A stretch of 64,000 nucleotides of DNA, taken from JBBSIN01 sp038232055. Lineage in GTDB: Bacteria > Actinomycetota > Actinomycetes > JADGOV01. Shown here in pieces: positions 32,679 through 40,375 of the stretch. Numbering within the stretch: position 1 is the stretch's first letter; each line of letters opens with the position of its first letter. The notes beneath the pieces are model-generated. The model saw only the letters and a program-made list of their open reading frames with translations, made no database searches and was not told the DNA's origin. Location: NCBI GenBank assembly GCA_038232055.1, contig JBBSIN010000003.1:1-64000 (forward strand), read 5' to 3'. The translations under genes were made by a program, and so were the position numbers.

Positions 32679-33833
32679 ATGCCGCGTCTGCTCAGCCGGA
32701 GAGCACGCATCGATGGCTTCTCCGGCGATGTGGCGCCCGAGGCGCACTCCGACATCGTCGCCGTCCTCGACACCGTGGCCGCCGTACTCGACTCCGGGGT
32801 CGTCCTGCTCGACGGCTACGACGTCATCCTGGCCAATGACGCCGCTCTCGCGCTGCGAGTGGTGCGCCGTACGTCGTTGACCTCCCCCCTGCTGTCTCGA
32901 CTCGTCCGCGAGGCGCGCCGTGAGGGGAACCGCATCGAGGAGGAGGTGGAGCTGCCGTGGGGCGCCGGCTGGCGCTCGGTGGCTGTGACGGTCGCGCCGG
33001 TCGTCGGCACCCAGCGGGTGGTCGTGCTGCTTCGCGACCTCACCGAGGCCCGGCGGGTGGAGGCGGTGCGCCGCGACTTCGTGGCCAGCGTGTCGCACGA
33101 GCTGAAGACCCCCGTGGGTGGCCTGCTGCTGCTCGCCGAGGCGGTGCGGGAGGCCGTCGACGACCCGGAGGCGACGCTGCGCTTCGCCAACCGCATGGTC
33201 CACGAGGCCGACCGGTTGTCGCGACTCGTCCATGACCTCATCGACCTCTCCCGCATCCAGGGCGGCGACCCGTTGCCGGCCCCCGGTCTGGTGGGCGTGC
33301 AGGAGCTGCTCGGCGATGCGGTTGACCGTGTCCGCGTCTCGGCCGACGCCGCCGGCATCGAGATCGCCGTCGCCGACTGTGCCGATCTCCAGCTGTGGGG
33401 CGACGAGCGGTCGCTGTGCACGGCGCTGTCCAACCTGCTCGACAACGCCCTCAACTACTCCACGAGGGGCAGCCGAGTGGCGATCGGTGCCCGACTCGCC
33501 AGTCATGACGGAGGCGAGGAGGTCGAGCTCTTCGTCGCCGACCAGGGCATCGGCATAGCCCAGCCCGATCTCGAGCGGGTCTTCGAGCGGTTCTACCGCA
33601 CCGATCCGGCGAGGTCGCGCCGTACCGGGGGCAACGGCTTGGGGCTCTCGATCGTCAAGCACATCATCGAGAACTCCGGCGGCCGGATCAGCGTGTGGAG
33701 CCAGGTCGGAGTGGGCTCCACGTTCACCCTGCACCTGCCGACGCCGTCGGAGTCCGCCGGTGGCCTGCAGGAGCCGGTTGCCCTGCCGGAGCCGGTTGCC
33801 CCGCGGCAGCTGGAGGCCTCGGAGACCGCATGA
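32679..33833 (+). CDS. SenX3/PhoR-type histidine kinase without membrane segments
   Basis: A 384-aa kinase. A PAS-like region (about residues 28-125) precedes the HisKA domain with H in VSHELKTPVGG and the ATPase domain with N box LLDNALNYS, G1 DQGIGI, and G2 GNGLGLSIVKHI. The position divergent from phoU and before its regulator fits the phosphate sensor SenX3/PhoR. Those kinases normally have one or two N-terminal membrane helices; none is present here, and no upstream in-frame start would add one. The ATG is leaderless and it overlaps the regulator gene. C-terminus ends in a Pro/Glu tail. Confidence 0.88.
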   Translation: MPRLLSRRARIDGFSGDVAPEAHSDIVAVLDTVAAVLDSGVVLLDGYDVILANDAALALRVVRRTSLTSPLLSRLVREARREGNRIEEEVELPWGAGWRSVAVTVAPVVGTQRVVVLLRDLTEARRVEAVRRDFVASVSHELKTPVGGLLLLAEAVREAVDDPEATLRFANRMVHEADRLSRLVHDLIDLSRIQGGDPLPAPGLVGVQELLGDAVDRVRVSADAAGIEIAVADCADLQLWGDERSLCTALSNLLDNALNYSTRGSRVAIGARLASHDGGEEVELFVADQGIGIAQPDLERVFERFYRTDPARSRRTGGNGLGLSIVKHIIENSGGRISVWSQVGVGSTFTLHLPTPSESAGGLQEPVALPEPVAPRQLEASETA

Positions 33834-34516
33834 CACGTCTGCTGGTCATCGAGGACGAGGAGTCCTTCTCGGGCACCTTGCAGTACATGCTCAGGCGGGA
33901 GGGCTTCGAGGTTGCGGTAGCGGCCACCGGGCCGGCCGGTCTGGCCGAGTTCGACCGCAACGGCGCGGATCTCGTGGTCCTGGACCTCATGCTGCCCGGC
34001 CTGCCCGGCACCGAGGTCTGCCGCAACCTGCGCGGGCGAAGCGACGTACCGGTCATCATGCTCACCGCGCGCGACGGTGAGGTGGACAAGGTGGTCGGTC
34101 TCGAGCTCGGTGCCGACGACTACGTCACCAAGCCCTTCTCCAGCCGGGAGCTGGTCGCGCGGATCCGAGCAGTGCTGCGCCGTCGTACGGACACCGCCGA
34201 GGCGCCCTCCGGCGCGGCCGCCCTGGAGGCAGGCCCGGTGCGGGTCGACGTCGAGCGGCACGTCGTCACGGTGGCCGGCGAGGCGGTGAGCCTCCCGCTC
34301 AAGGAGTTCGAGCTCCTCGAGCTGCTGCTCCGCAACGCCGGTCGGGTCCTGACCAGGGGACAGCTCATCGACCGGGTCTGGGGCAGCGACTACGTCGGTG
34401 ACACCAAGACCCTGGACGTGCACGTCAAGCGGTTGCGGGCGAAGGTCGAGGCCGACCCTTCGTCTCCGCGTCACCTGGTGACGATCCGCGGCCTCGGCTA
34501 CAAGTTCGAGCCCTGA
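33830..34516 (+). CDS. OmpR-family phosphate response regulator (RegX3/PhoP-like)
   Basis: A 228-aa response regulator. The receiver has acidic residues in VIEDEES, the phosphoacceptor Asp in VVLDLMLPG, Thr in MLTARD and Lys in VTKPFSS. The winged-helix domain has LPLKEFELLELLLRNAGRVLTRGQLIDRVWG and ends RGLGYKFEP. RegX3/PhoP orthologues activate pst and other genes under phosphate limitation by binding GTTCACC repeats, like those upstream of pstS. ATG 33830 overlaps the kinase stop (ATGA). Which of the names applies needs phylogeny. Confidence 0.92.
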   Translation: MTRLLVIEDEESFSGTLQYMLRREGFEVAVAATGPAGLAEFDRNGADLVVLDLMLPGLPGTEVCRNLRGRSDVPVIMLTARDGEVDKVVGLELGADDYVTKPFSSRELVARIRAVLRRRTDTAEAPSGAAALEAGPVRVDVERHVVTVAGEAVSLPLKEFELLELLLRNAGRVLTRGQLIDRVWGSDYVGDTKTLDVHVKRLRAKVEADPSSPRHLVTIRGLGYKFEP

Positions 34517-34526
34517 GCGGAGCGGC

Positions 34527-35459
34527 TCACGTCCCGCCGAGCCAGTCCATCCGCCGCAGGATGACGCCTTCGCGAAGCGCCCACGGGCACAGCTCCAGCT
34601 CGTCGACGTCGAAGGCCTCCATCGCGGCGGCGGCCACGACGGCACCGGCCGGCAGCTGCCCAGCCCTTTCGGCGGACACGCCGGGCAGCGCAGACCGGCG
34701 GGCGGACCGCATCGTGCTGAGCTTGTCGGGCATCGCCCGAAGGTCGCTGTCGCGGAGCGTACGGCGGGCGTACGGTCCGGCGGCGTACGGCGCAGCTCCC
34801 GCGATGCGGGCGAGGGAACGGAAGGTTTTGCTGGTGCCCACCACGCGGTCCGGCGCGCCTTCCCTGGCCACCTCGCGGCCCGGACCGGCCAGCTCCTTGC
34901 GGACGTGGCGGCGCAGCTCGCGTACGGCGGAGGGCCTGGGTGGGTCACCGGGCAGCCAATCGCGGGTCAGGCGGCCGGCGCCGAGCGGCAGCGAGATGGC
35001 GACCGCGGGCTCCTCGTCCGGACCACTAGCGATCTCCAGGGAACCGCCACCGATGTCGAGGACGAGGAGCCGGCCGGCACTCCAGCCGAACCAGCGACGG
35101 ACCGCGAGAAACGTCATGCGGGCTTCATCGTGACCGGATAGGACCTGCAGGTCGACCCCTGTCTCGGTGCGCACCCGGTCGAGCACGGCGTCGACGTTCG
35201 TCGCCTCCCGCACCGCCGAGGTCGCGAACGCGACGAGGTCCTCGACGCCGAGGTCGTCGGCCGCCACCGCCGCCTTGTGCACCGCCGTGACGAGCCGCTC
35301 GGCACCCGCCTTGGACAGCGCGCCGTCGCGGCCCACGAGCTGGGCGAGGCGCAGCTCGGACTTCACCTTCGCCGCCGGAAGCGGGCACGCCCCGGCGTGC
35401 GCGTCGACGACGAGCAGGTGGACCGTGTTCGAGCCCACGTCCAGAACGCCCAGCCGCAT
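34527..35459 (-). CDS. ppx: Ppx/GppA-family exopolyphosphatase
   Basis: A 310-aa ASKHA-fold phosphatase with LGVLDVGSNTVHLLVVD at the start and VLDIGGGSLEIA at the second phosphate loop. The short, two-domain length matches actinobacterial Ppx1-type enzymes that trim short polyphosphate or pppGpp, rather than the four-domain E. coli enzyme. The ATG at 35459 has TACCGT ending seven bases upstream and no ribosome site. It is convergent with the phosphate regulator (10 bases apart), completing the polyphosphate gene set. Confidence 0.9.
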   Translation of the reverse strand: MRLGVLDVGSNTVHLLVVDAHAGACPLPAAKVKSELRLAQLVGRDGALSKAGAERLVTAVHKAAVAADDLGVEDLVAFATSAVREATNVDAVLDRVRTETGVDLQVLSGHDEARMTFLAVRRWFGWSAGRLLVLDIGGGSLEIASGPDEEPAVAISLPLGAGRLTRDWLPGDPPRPSAVRELRRHVRKELAGPGREVAREGAPDRVVGTSKTFRSLARIAGAAPYAAGPYARRTLRDSDLRAMPDKLSTMRSARRSALPGVSAERAGQLPAGAVVAAAAMEAFDVDELELCPWALREGVILRRMDWLGGT

Positions 35460-35476
35460 GGACGAGACGGTAGCCG

Positions 35477-36400
35477 TCAGCCGCGCCGGTAACAGACGTC
35501 GACGTCCCAACGGGTGAATCCCAGTGCCTCGTAGACCGAGATGGCACGAGTGTTGGACTCGTCGACGTAAAGCATCGCCTGCGCAAGGCCTTTCGACCGA
35601 AGGTGCCGCAGGCCGACGAGTGTCAGCGCCGGGCCGAGATGCTCTCCCTGCGCCGACGGGTCCACTCCCACGACGTAGACCTCGCCGATCGGTTCGTGTC
35701 CGTGCCGGCCCGGCTGGACGTGCTCACCGTGGACCTTCGTCCAGTGGAAGCCGACCAGCTCGCCGTCGCGCTCGGCGAGGAAGAAGCCGGCCGGGTCGAA
35801 CCAGGGCTCGTGCTCCCGACGGCGCAGATCCTCGATATCCCAGTGCCCCGGGTCGGGATGCGCTGCGAACGCGCGGTTGTTGACGTCGATCCAAGCGCTC
35901 TCGTCCTGGCCGACGACAAAGGTGCGCAGCGTCACGTCGGCCGGCAGGACGGGTGCGGGAAGCGGTGCGTAGAGCGAACGCCGCATCTGCCAGAGCACCC
36001 GCTCCCGCTGGAAACCCATCGATCGTGCCAGCGCTGCCGCCCTCGGGTTGCGGCCGTGCGCCCACAACCGCAGTCGCCCGTCCGGGGCGTCCTCGAGCAA
36101 CGCCGCGACGACCTGGCGGGCCAGGCCGAGCCGTCGGTACGCCGGCGCTACGGCAAGCTCGGCGCTCGGCCCCTCGACCGGGTCGGTGACGTCGAGGTGG
36201 GCGTAGGCCACGAGGTGGCCGTCGCAGGTGCCGAGGACGTTGCGCACGGGTTCGTCGCCGCCGTAGCGCAGGTGCAGCATGACGTGCTCGGAGAGGGGGC
36301 GTACGCCGTCCGCCTCGGTCACCTCGTCGACGAGCCGAAAGACCTCTCGCACCTCGTCGGCGGACAGGCGCGCGCGACGCTCGATCGCCGGGTCGGCCAC
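35477..36400 (-). CDS. mshD: mycothiol synthase
   Basis: A 307-aa protein made of two GNAT acetyltransferase domains. The first spans about 1-140 with LAVAPAYRRLGLARQVV; the second about 160-305 with VYVVGVDPSAQGEHLGPALTLVGLRHL and LYVDESNTRAISVYEALGF. MshD adds an acetyl group to the cysteine of Cys-GlcN-Ins, the last step of mycothiol synthesis. The GTG at 36400 has TAGCGT ending six bases upstream (leaderless). mshA, the first enzyme, lies at 56963. Confidence 0.92.
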   Translation of the reverse strand: MADPAIERRARLSADEVREVFRLVDEVTEADGVRPLSEHVMLHLRYGGDEPVRNVLGTCDGHLVAYAHLDVTDPVEGPSAELAVAPAYRRLGLARQVVAALLEDAPDGRLRLWAHGRNPRAAALARSMGFQRERVLWQMRRSLYAPLPAPVLPADVTLRTFVVGQDESAWIDVNNRAFAAHPDPGHWDIEDLRRREHEPWFDPAGFFLAERDGELVGFHWTKVHGEHVQPGRHGHEPIGEVYVVGVDPSAQGEHLGPALTLVGLRHLRSKGLAQAMLYVDESNTRAISVYEALGFTRWDVDVCYRRG

Positions 36401-36426
36401 CGCCTCACGCTAGTGGGCCGGCCACG

Positions 36427-37146
36427 TCACCGTCTCGCCGGCTGCTCCGCCGAAAGCGCCTTCGCAGGCGGCGTAACGAACTTGTAACCGACGTTGCGCA
36501 CGGTGCCGATGGTCGTCTCATGCTCCGGACCGAGCTTCGCCCGAAGCCGCCGCACGTGGACGTCGACCGTCCGCGCACCGCCGTAGTAGTCGTAACCCCA
36601 GACCTCCTGCAGGAGCTGAGCCCGGGTGAAGACCCGACCCGGGTGCTGCGCGAGGAACTTGAGCAGCTCGAACTCCTTGAACGTGAGGTCGAGCGAGCGC
36701 CCGCGCAGCCGGACGGCGTACGTCGTCTCGTCGATCGCCAGCTCGCCTCGGCGGATCGCACCAGCGTCGGCCATGGAGTCGACCGCGGCGGGCGCGGCCG
36801 CGCGGGACTGAGCCAGCCGAAGCCGGGCCTCGACCTCGGCCGGGCCGGCCCGGTCGAGCAGGACGTCGTCGACCGCCCACTGCGCCGAGAGGGCGACGAG
36901 CCCGCCCTCGGTCAGTACCGCGAGCAGGGGGACGGAGAGACCGGCGGCCCGCAGGACGCGGCACAGCCCCCGGGCGGCGGAGAGATCCCCGCGGGCGTCG
37001 ACGATGACGGCGTCGACCGGCGGGGCGTCGAGGAGCGCGGCGGGTTCGGCCGGAGCGAGCCGCACGTCGTGGCCGAGCAGCGCCAGCGCCGGCAGGACGT
37101 CGGCCGACGACGGCGCGTCGGTCAGCAGCAGCAGCGTGGACCCGAT
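36427..37146 (-). CDS. glnR: GlnR-type orphan response regulator
   Basis: A 239-aa OmpR-family protein. The receiver half reads TLLLLTDAPSSADVLPALALLGHDVRLAPAEP and later VDDVLLDRAGPAEVEARLRLA, a close match to GlnR; the DNA-binding half (LTFKEFELLKFLAQHPGR, EVWGYDYYGG, RNVGYKF) is very typical. GlnR controls nitrogen assimilation genes in actinobacteria and works without phosphorylation. No ATG, GTG or TTG exists at the family start. TATTCT ends six bases before an in-frame ATC at 37146, which I use as a provisional start. Confidence 0.85.
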   Translation of the reverse strand: MGSTLLLLTDAPSSADVLPALALLGHDVRLAPAEPAALLDAPPVDAVIVDARGDLSAARGLCRVLRAAGLSVPLLAVLTEGGLVALSAQWAVDDVLLDRAGPAEVEARLRLAQSRAAAPAAVDSMADAGAIRRGELAIDETTYAVRLRGRSLDLTFKEFELLKFLAQHPGRVFTRAQLLQEVWGYDYYGGARTVDVHVRRLRAKLGPEHETTIGTVRNVGYKFVTPPAKALSAEQPARR

Positions 37147-37164
37147 GAGGGGAGAATAGTCACT

Positions 37165-37932
37165 ATGGCGCTTCTGCTGCCCGAGTCCGCGAGCCCGCTG
37201 GCGCTCACGACGAGCGACGGCGAGCGGCTCGACGGCGTACACCTGCCGGGCGCGGAGCGTGACCTCGCCATCGTCGTTGCCCACGGCTTCACCGCGTCCT
37301 GGCGGCGGCCGCGCAACGTGCGGGTGGCTCGGGCACTGGCCGCGCACGCCGGCGTCGTCGCCTTCGACTTTCGTGGCCACGGGCGCTCCACTGGCCGGTG
37401 CACCGTCGGCGACCGCGAAGTACTGGACGTCGACGCGGCCGTCGCCGCCGCGCGAGGTCTCGGCTACGGACTCGTCGCCACCTGCGGCTGGTCGATGGGC
37501 GGCGCGGTCGTCCTGCGGCACGCGGCCCTGCGCCGCGGTGTCGACGCCGTCGCAAGCATCAGCGCGCCGGCCCGCTGGTTCTACCGCGGCACGACGCCGA
37601 TGCGCCGCGTGCACTTCGTCATCGAGCGACGGATCGGGCGGTTGCTGGCCCGACGGCTGCTGCGCACGCGGATCGCGTCGCAGGCGTGGGACCCCGTGCC
37701 GGAGTCGCCCGAGGAGGTGGTCGGCGCTATCGCGCCCACGCCGCTGCTGCTCGTCCATGGCGACAGCGACGGGTTCTTCCCGGTCGATCATGCGACGGCG
37801 CTCGCCGCAGCCGCCGGCCAGCCCGCCGAGCTGTGGATCGAGCCTGGCTTCGGCCACGCCGAAGGAGCCGTGTCGGACGCCCTGCTGGACCGGATCGGCC
37901 GCCGGGTTCGCGAGCTGGTCGCTCTCCCGTGA
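37165..37932 (+). CDS. alpha/beta hydrolase
   Basis: A 255-aa serine hydrolase fold. HGFTAS forms the oxyanion region, GWSMGG the nucleophile elbow, HGDSDGFFP the acid, and GFGHAE the catalytic His. It starts at ATG 37165, ten bases after GAGGGGAG, and is divergent from glnR. Its stop overlaps the moaD start (GTGA). In Streptomyces the same neighbours (glnR, hydrolase, moaD, DUF2993) occur in this order, so this is a conserved actinobacterial block. Substrate unknown. Confidence 0.85.
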   Translation: MALLLPESASPLALTTSDGERLDGVHLPGAERDLAIVVAHGFTASWRRPRNVRVARALAAHAGVVAFDFRGHGRSTGRCTVGDREVLDVDAAVAAARGLGYGLVATCGWSMGGAVVLRHAALRRGVDAVASISAPARWFYRGTTPMRRVHFVIERRIGRLLARRLLRTRIASQAWDPVPESPEEVVGAIAPTPLLLVHGDSDGFFPVDHATALAAAAGQPAELWIEPGFGHAEGAVSDALLDRIGRRVRELVALP

Positions 37933-38177
37933 TCACTCTTCGCTACTGGGCCGCGGCCAAGGCGGCCGCCGGCGTCGCCGACGAGACCTACGACGCCCCG
38001 ACGCTCGCCGTAGCGCTCGCCACCGCGGCCGCCGCTCACGGCGAGCGGCTCGCCGCCGTACTCGCCCGCTGTTCGTTCCTCGTCGACGGTCAGCCCGTCG
38101 GCGTGCGCCCCGCGGCCGACATTCCGCTTGCCGACGCAGCGGTGGTCGAGGTGCTGCCACCGTTCGCGGGGGGTTAG
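37929..38177 (+). CDS. moaD: MoaD/ThiS-family sulfur-carrier protein
   Basis: An 82-aa beta-grasp protein that opens VITLRYWAAAKAAAGV, the MoaD small-subunit pattern, and ends in the required Gly-Gly (PPFAGG). The thiocarboxylated C-terminus donates sulfur for molybdopterin synthase. GTG 37929 overlaps the hydrolase stop. No other molybdenum cofactor genes are in the window. A sulfurtransferase (sseA) lies 2.2 kb downstream on the same strand, but no direct link is shown. Confidence 0.85.
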   Translation: MITLRYWAAAKAAAGVADETYDAPTLAVALATAAAAHGERLAAVLARCSFLVDGQPVGVRPAADIPLADAAVVEVLPPFAGG

Positions 38178-38182
38178 CGGCC

Positions 38183-38884
38183 ATGCGCCGGCTGCTCGCT
38201 GTACTCGTCGTGCTCGCCGTCCTGTTGGTGGCCGCCGACCGAATCGCGGCGGCGCTGGCCGCCGGCAAGGTGGCGGCGGAGATCCAGCGGACGGTGGGCC
38301 TTCGGTCCAAGCCACACGTGCGTCTCGGCGGCTTTCCGTTCCTCACCCAGGCGTTCCGGGGTCGATACGACGACGTCCAGGTGATGGCCGACGACGTACG
38401 GACGCAGGACATCCGGGTGGCATCGATCGACGCGCAGCTGCACGGCGTACGACTTCCGCTCGCGAAGGCACTCGCCGGGTCGGTCGAGTCCGTGCCGGCG
38501 AGGACGGCAAGCTCGACGGCGCTGCTGCGCTACGCCGACCTGTCCGCCGCGCTGCCGGACCGGCGGCTCACCCTCGCCGCCGACCACGGACGGCTGAGGT
38601 TACGCGGCTCGGTCGAGTTCCTCAGCCAGACCTACGCCGCCTCCGCGCTCGGTACTCCGCGAATTCAGGGTGACCGGGTGTCAGTAGCCCCGCGCGAGAT
38701 CCAGATCGAGGCAGGGCCCGCCGGGGTGGCGACCTTGCCGGGTACGGTCGCCGGCCTGACGTTCTCCCAGCGCATCGTGCTGCCCTTCGGCCTGCGGCTG
38801 CGCTCGGTGCAAGTGCGACCGGAAGGGCTGCAAGTCACGGCTCGCGGAAGCGACGTCGTCCTCGGCCCGATGACACGGCAGTGA
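38183..38884 (+). CDS. lmeA: LmeA-family (DUF2993) phospholipid-binding protein
   Basis: A 233-aa protein with an N-terminal signal/anchor helix (residues 3-28, Val/Leu-rich) and a DUF2993 body: GGFPFLTQAFRGRYDDVQV followed by regularly alternating beta strands with basic residues. In mycobacteria LmeA supports lipomannan maturation in the envelope. The start ATG is five bases after the moaD stop. The gene closes with a stop overlapped by the next GTG, so the block moaD-lmeA-sigma factor is compact. Confidence 0.8.
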   Translation: MRRLLAVLVVLAVLLVAADRIAAALAAGKVAAEIQRTVGLRSKPHVRLGGFPFLTQAFRGRYDDVQVMADDVRTQDIRVASIDAQLHGVRLPLAKALAGSVESVPARTASSTALLRYADLSAALPDRRLTLAADHGRLRLRGSVEFLSQTYAASALGTPRIQGDRVSVAPREIQIEAGPAGVATLPGTVAGLTFSQRIVLPFGLRLRSVQVRPEGLQVTARGSDVVLGPMTRQ

Positions 38885-39435
38885 ACCGGCACCGCCCCGA
38901 AGCCGTGGCTGAGGGTGTGACGGACCCCGCACCGACGAGCGAGTCGCTGCTGTGCGCGCTGTACGCCGAGCACGGCGCAGCGCTGCTGGCCTTCACTCAG
39001 CGATTGACCGGCAACCGGGCCCGCGCGGAGGACGTCGTACAGGAGACGCTGCTGCGCGCATGGCGGCACGCCGACTCCCTCGCGCCGGAACGCGGTGCCG
39101 TGCGCCCGTGGCTGTTCACAGTGGCCCGGCACATCGTCGTCGACCAGCAGCGGGCCCGGCGGGCACGGCCGATCGAAGTGGGCGACGAGGTGCTCGCCGT
39201 ACTTCCGGCCGAGGACGCCCTGGACCGGGCGCTCGAGGCGTGGCAGGTCGCCGAGTCGCTCGCGACACTGCGCCCCGAGCACCGGGACGTCATCGTCGAG
39301 ACCTACTACAGAGGTCGCTCGGTGGCCGAGGCCGCCGCCGCGCTGGGCATCCCGGCCGGCACCGTGAAGTCGCGCACCTACTACGCACTGCGGGCCCTTC
39401 GTCTCGCGCTCGAGGAGAGAGGGGTGACGCCGTGA
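38881..39435 (+). CDS. ECF RNA polymerase sigma factor (SigL-like)
   Basis: A 184-aa ECF sigma factor. Region 2 reads LYAEHGAALLAFTQRLTGNRARAEDVVQETLLRAW, then RPWLFTVARHIVVDQQR; region 4 reads LRPEHRDVIVETYYRGRSVAEAAAALGIPAGTVKSRTYYALRALRLAL. The region 4 sequence closely resembles mycobacterial SigL. The GTG at 38881 overlaps lmeA; GTG 38917 is an alternative that trims a polar tail. The following gene, overlapped by GTGA, is its likely anti-sigma factor. Confidence 0.9.
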   Translation: MNRHRPEAVAEGVTDPAPTSESLLCALYAEHGAALLAFTQRLTGNRARAEDVVQETLLRAWRHADSLAPERGAVRPWLFTVARHIVVDQQRARRARPIEVGDEVLAVLPAEDALDRALEAWQVAESLATLRPEHRDVIVETYYRGRSVAEAAAALGIPAGTVKSRTYYALRALRLALEERGVTP

Positions 39436-40094
39436 CGTGCGAGCAGGTCAGGCTCTGTCTCGGCGCGTACGTCGTTGGCGCGCTGGAGCCGGCGGAACGC
39501 TCGGCCGTCGACGTACACCTGCCCGCCTGCCCTCCCTGCCGCGACGAGCTCTCCTCGTTCGCGGGGCTGCCCGGGCTGCTCGGCCGGCTCTCCGCCGACG
39601 AGGTCGTCGACCGCCCGTCGGTCGCCGCGCCCGCCCTGCTCGAACGGACGCTCGCCGAAATGCGCCGCCGTCGCCGGCTGCGACGGCGGGTCGCCGCCGC
39701 GGCCGCCGTCGCGACAGTGCTGGCCCTTGCCGGCGCGGGCGTGGGCATCGCCGTGACCGGGCAGCACCCACGCCCGGTGGTCGCGGCCGCAGGCAGCGTC
39801 CACGCGGCGCTGACGCTTCAGCCGCGGCACTGGGGTACGGCGCTGCGCCTGCGGCTCTCCGGCGTACGCCCCGGTGAGCACTGCTCGCTCGTCGCGTTCG
39901 CCCGGGACGGCCGTCGGGAGGTCGCCGGAGCGTGGGAAGCCACGTACGACGGCGTGGCCGAGGTCACTGGTGCGACCTCCATTCAGCGGCAGGACCTGGA
40001 TTCGCTGACCGTGGTGACGGCCGCCGGCAGCACGCTCGTGCGCCTGCCGGGGGCGATGCGGGAATCGTCCGGGCCGGTCCGCCCGTTGCCCTGA
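39432..40094 (+). CDS. zinc-finger anti-sigma factor (RslA-like)
   Basis: A 220-aa membrane protein. The N-terminal zinc-associated anti-sigma domain holds VDVHLPACPPCRDEL (His-x3-Cys-x2-Cys) after a first Cys at the start of VTCEQVRLCLGAYVVGALEPAER. One membrane helix follows at about residues 95-112, then an extracytoplasmic domain. Such proteins hold the paired sigma factor and release it on redox or envelope signals. Coupled to the sigma gene by GTGA. Its stop lies inside a perfect 16-bp duplication. Confidence 0.88.
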   Translation: MTCEQVRLCLGAYVVGALEPAERSAVDVHLPACPPCRDELSSFAGLPGLLGRLSADEVVDRPSVAAPALLERTLAEMRRRRRLRRRVAAAAAVATVLALAGAGVGIAVTGQHPRPVVAAAGSVHAALTLQPRHWGTALRLRLSGVRPGEHCSLVAFARDGRREVAGAWEATYDGVAEVTGATSIQRQDLDSLTVVTAAGSTLVRLPGAMRESSGPVRPLP

Positions 40095-40120
40095 CATGCC
40101 AGTGCCCTGACATGCCAGTG
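40089..40120 (+). repeat. perfect 16-bp tandem duplication over the anti-sigma stop
   Basis: gccctgacatgccagt is present twice head to tail at 40089-40104 and 40105-40120 with no mismatch. The stop codon of the anti-sigma gene lies in the first copy, so the duplication does not change the protein. Confidence 0.9.
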
Positions 40121-40133
40121 CGGTGGAGGCGGT

Positions 40134-40139
40134 AAGGTG
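40134..40139 (+). promoter_or_regulatory. -10 element of the leader-sseA transcript
   Basis: TAAGGT ends six bases before the leader peptide GTG with no ribosome site between, the same layout as the other leaderless genes here. Confidence 0.6.
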
Positions 40140-40145
40140 AGCGCC

Positions 40146-40226
40146 GTGTTCCTGACAACAGAGTTGACCAAGCGCCGCGTGGTGGATTTCCGCCGCGTCG
40201 GCAGCTGCCTCTGTCCACTGTCCTGA
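40146..40226 (+). CDS. Cys-containing leader peptide upstream of sseA (Ms5788A-like)
   Basis: A 26-aa leaderless reading frame: GTG start, a central basic segment (LTKRRVVDFRRVGS) and a C-terminal CLCPLS with two cysteine codons two apart, then TGA. This matches the Ms5788A family of Cys-rich leader peptides found upstream of thiosulfate sulfurtransferase genes in mycobacteria and relatives, where slow reading of Cys codons controls expression downstream. A 7-bp hairpin begins three bases after the stop, and sseA begins 150 bases further on. It is too short for usual gene calling. Confidence 0.75.
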   Translation: MFLTTELTKRRVVDFRRVGSCLCPLS

Positions 40227-40228
40227 CC

Positions 40229-40249
40229 GGGACGGCTCGCCGCCGTCCC
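40229..40249 (+). terminator. hairpin just after the leader peptide stop (possible attenuator)
   Basis: GGGACGG (40229-40235) pairs with CCGTCCC (40243-40249) around a 7-base loop. It starts three bases after the leader TGA. No U-run follows, so it may act as an attenuator structure, a Rho-linked pause or part of alternative pairing rather than an intrinsic terminator. Confidence 0.5.
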
Positions 40250-40375
40250 TGATCCGCGCATCCGGTTTCGCGCGACCACCGTTTCGCCACCGTGCCGATC
40301 GCCCCGCCTGCCGGTTTCGTCCCCGGCCCGTCCGTTCCTTCCGCAGCAATTCTCGCCAGCAAGGGAGTTCCCCAC

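Noticed and set aside
33834..34948. Long minus-strand frame opposite the phosphate regulator
   Set aside because: Shadow of the regulator and ppx genes: GC-rich antisense frames are open by chance and the product has no family.
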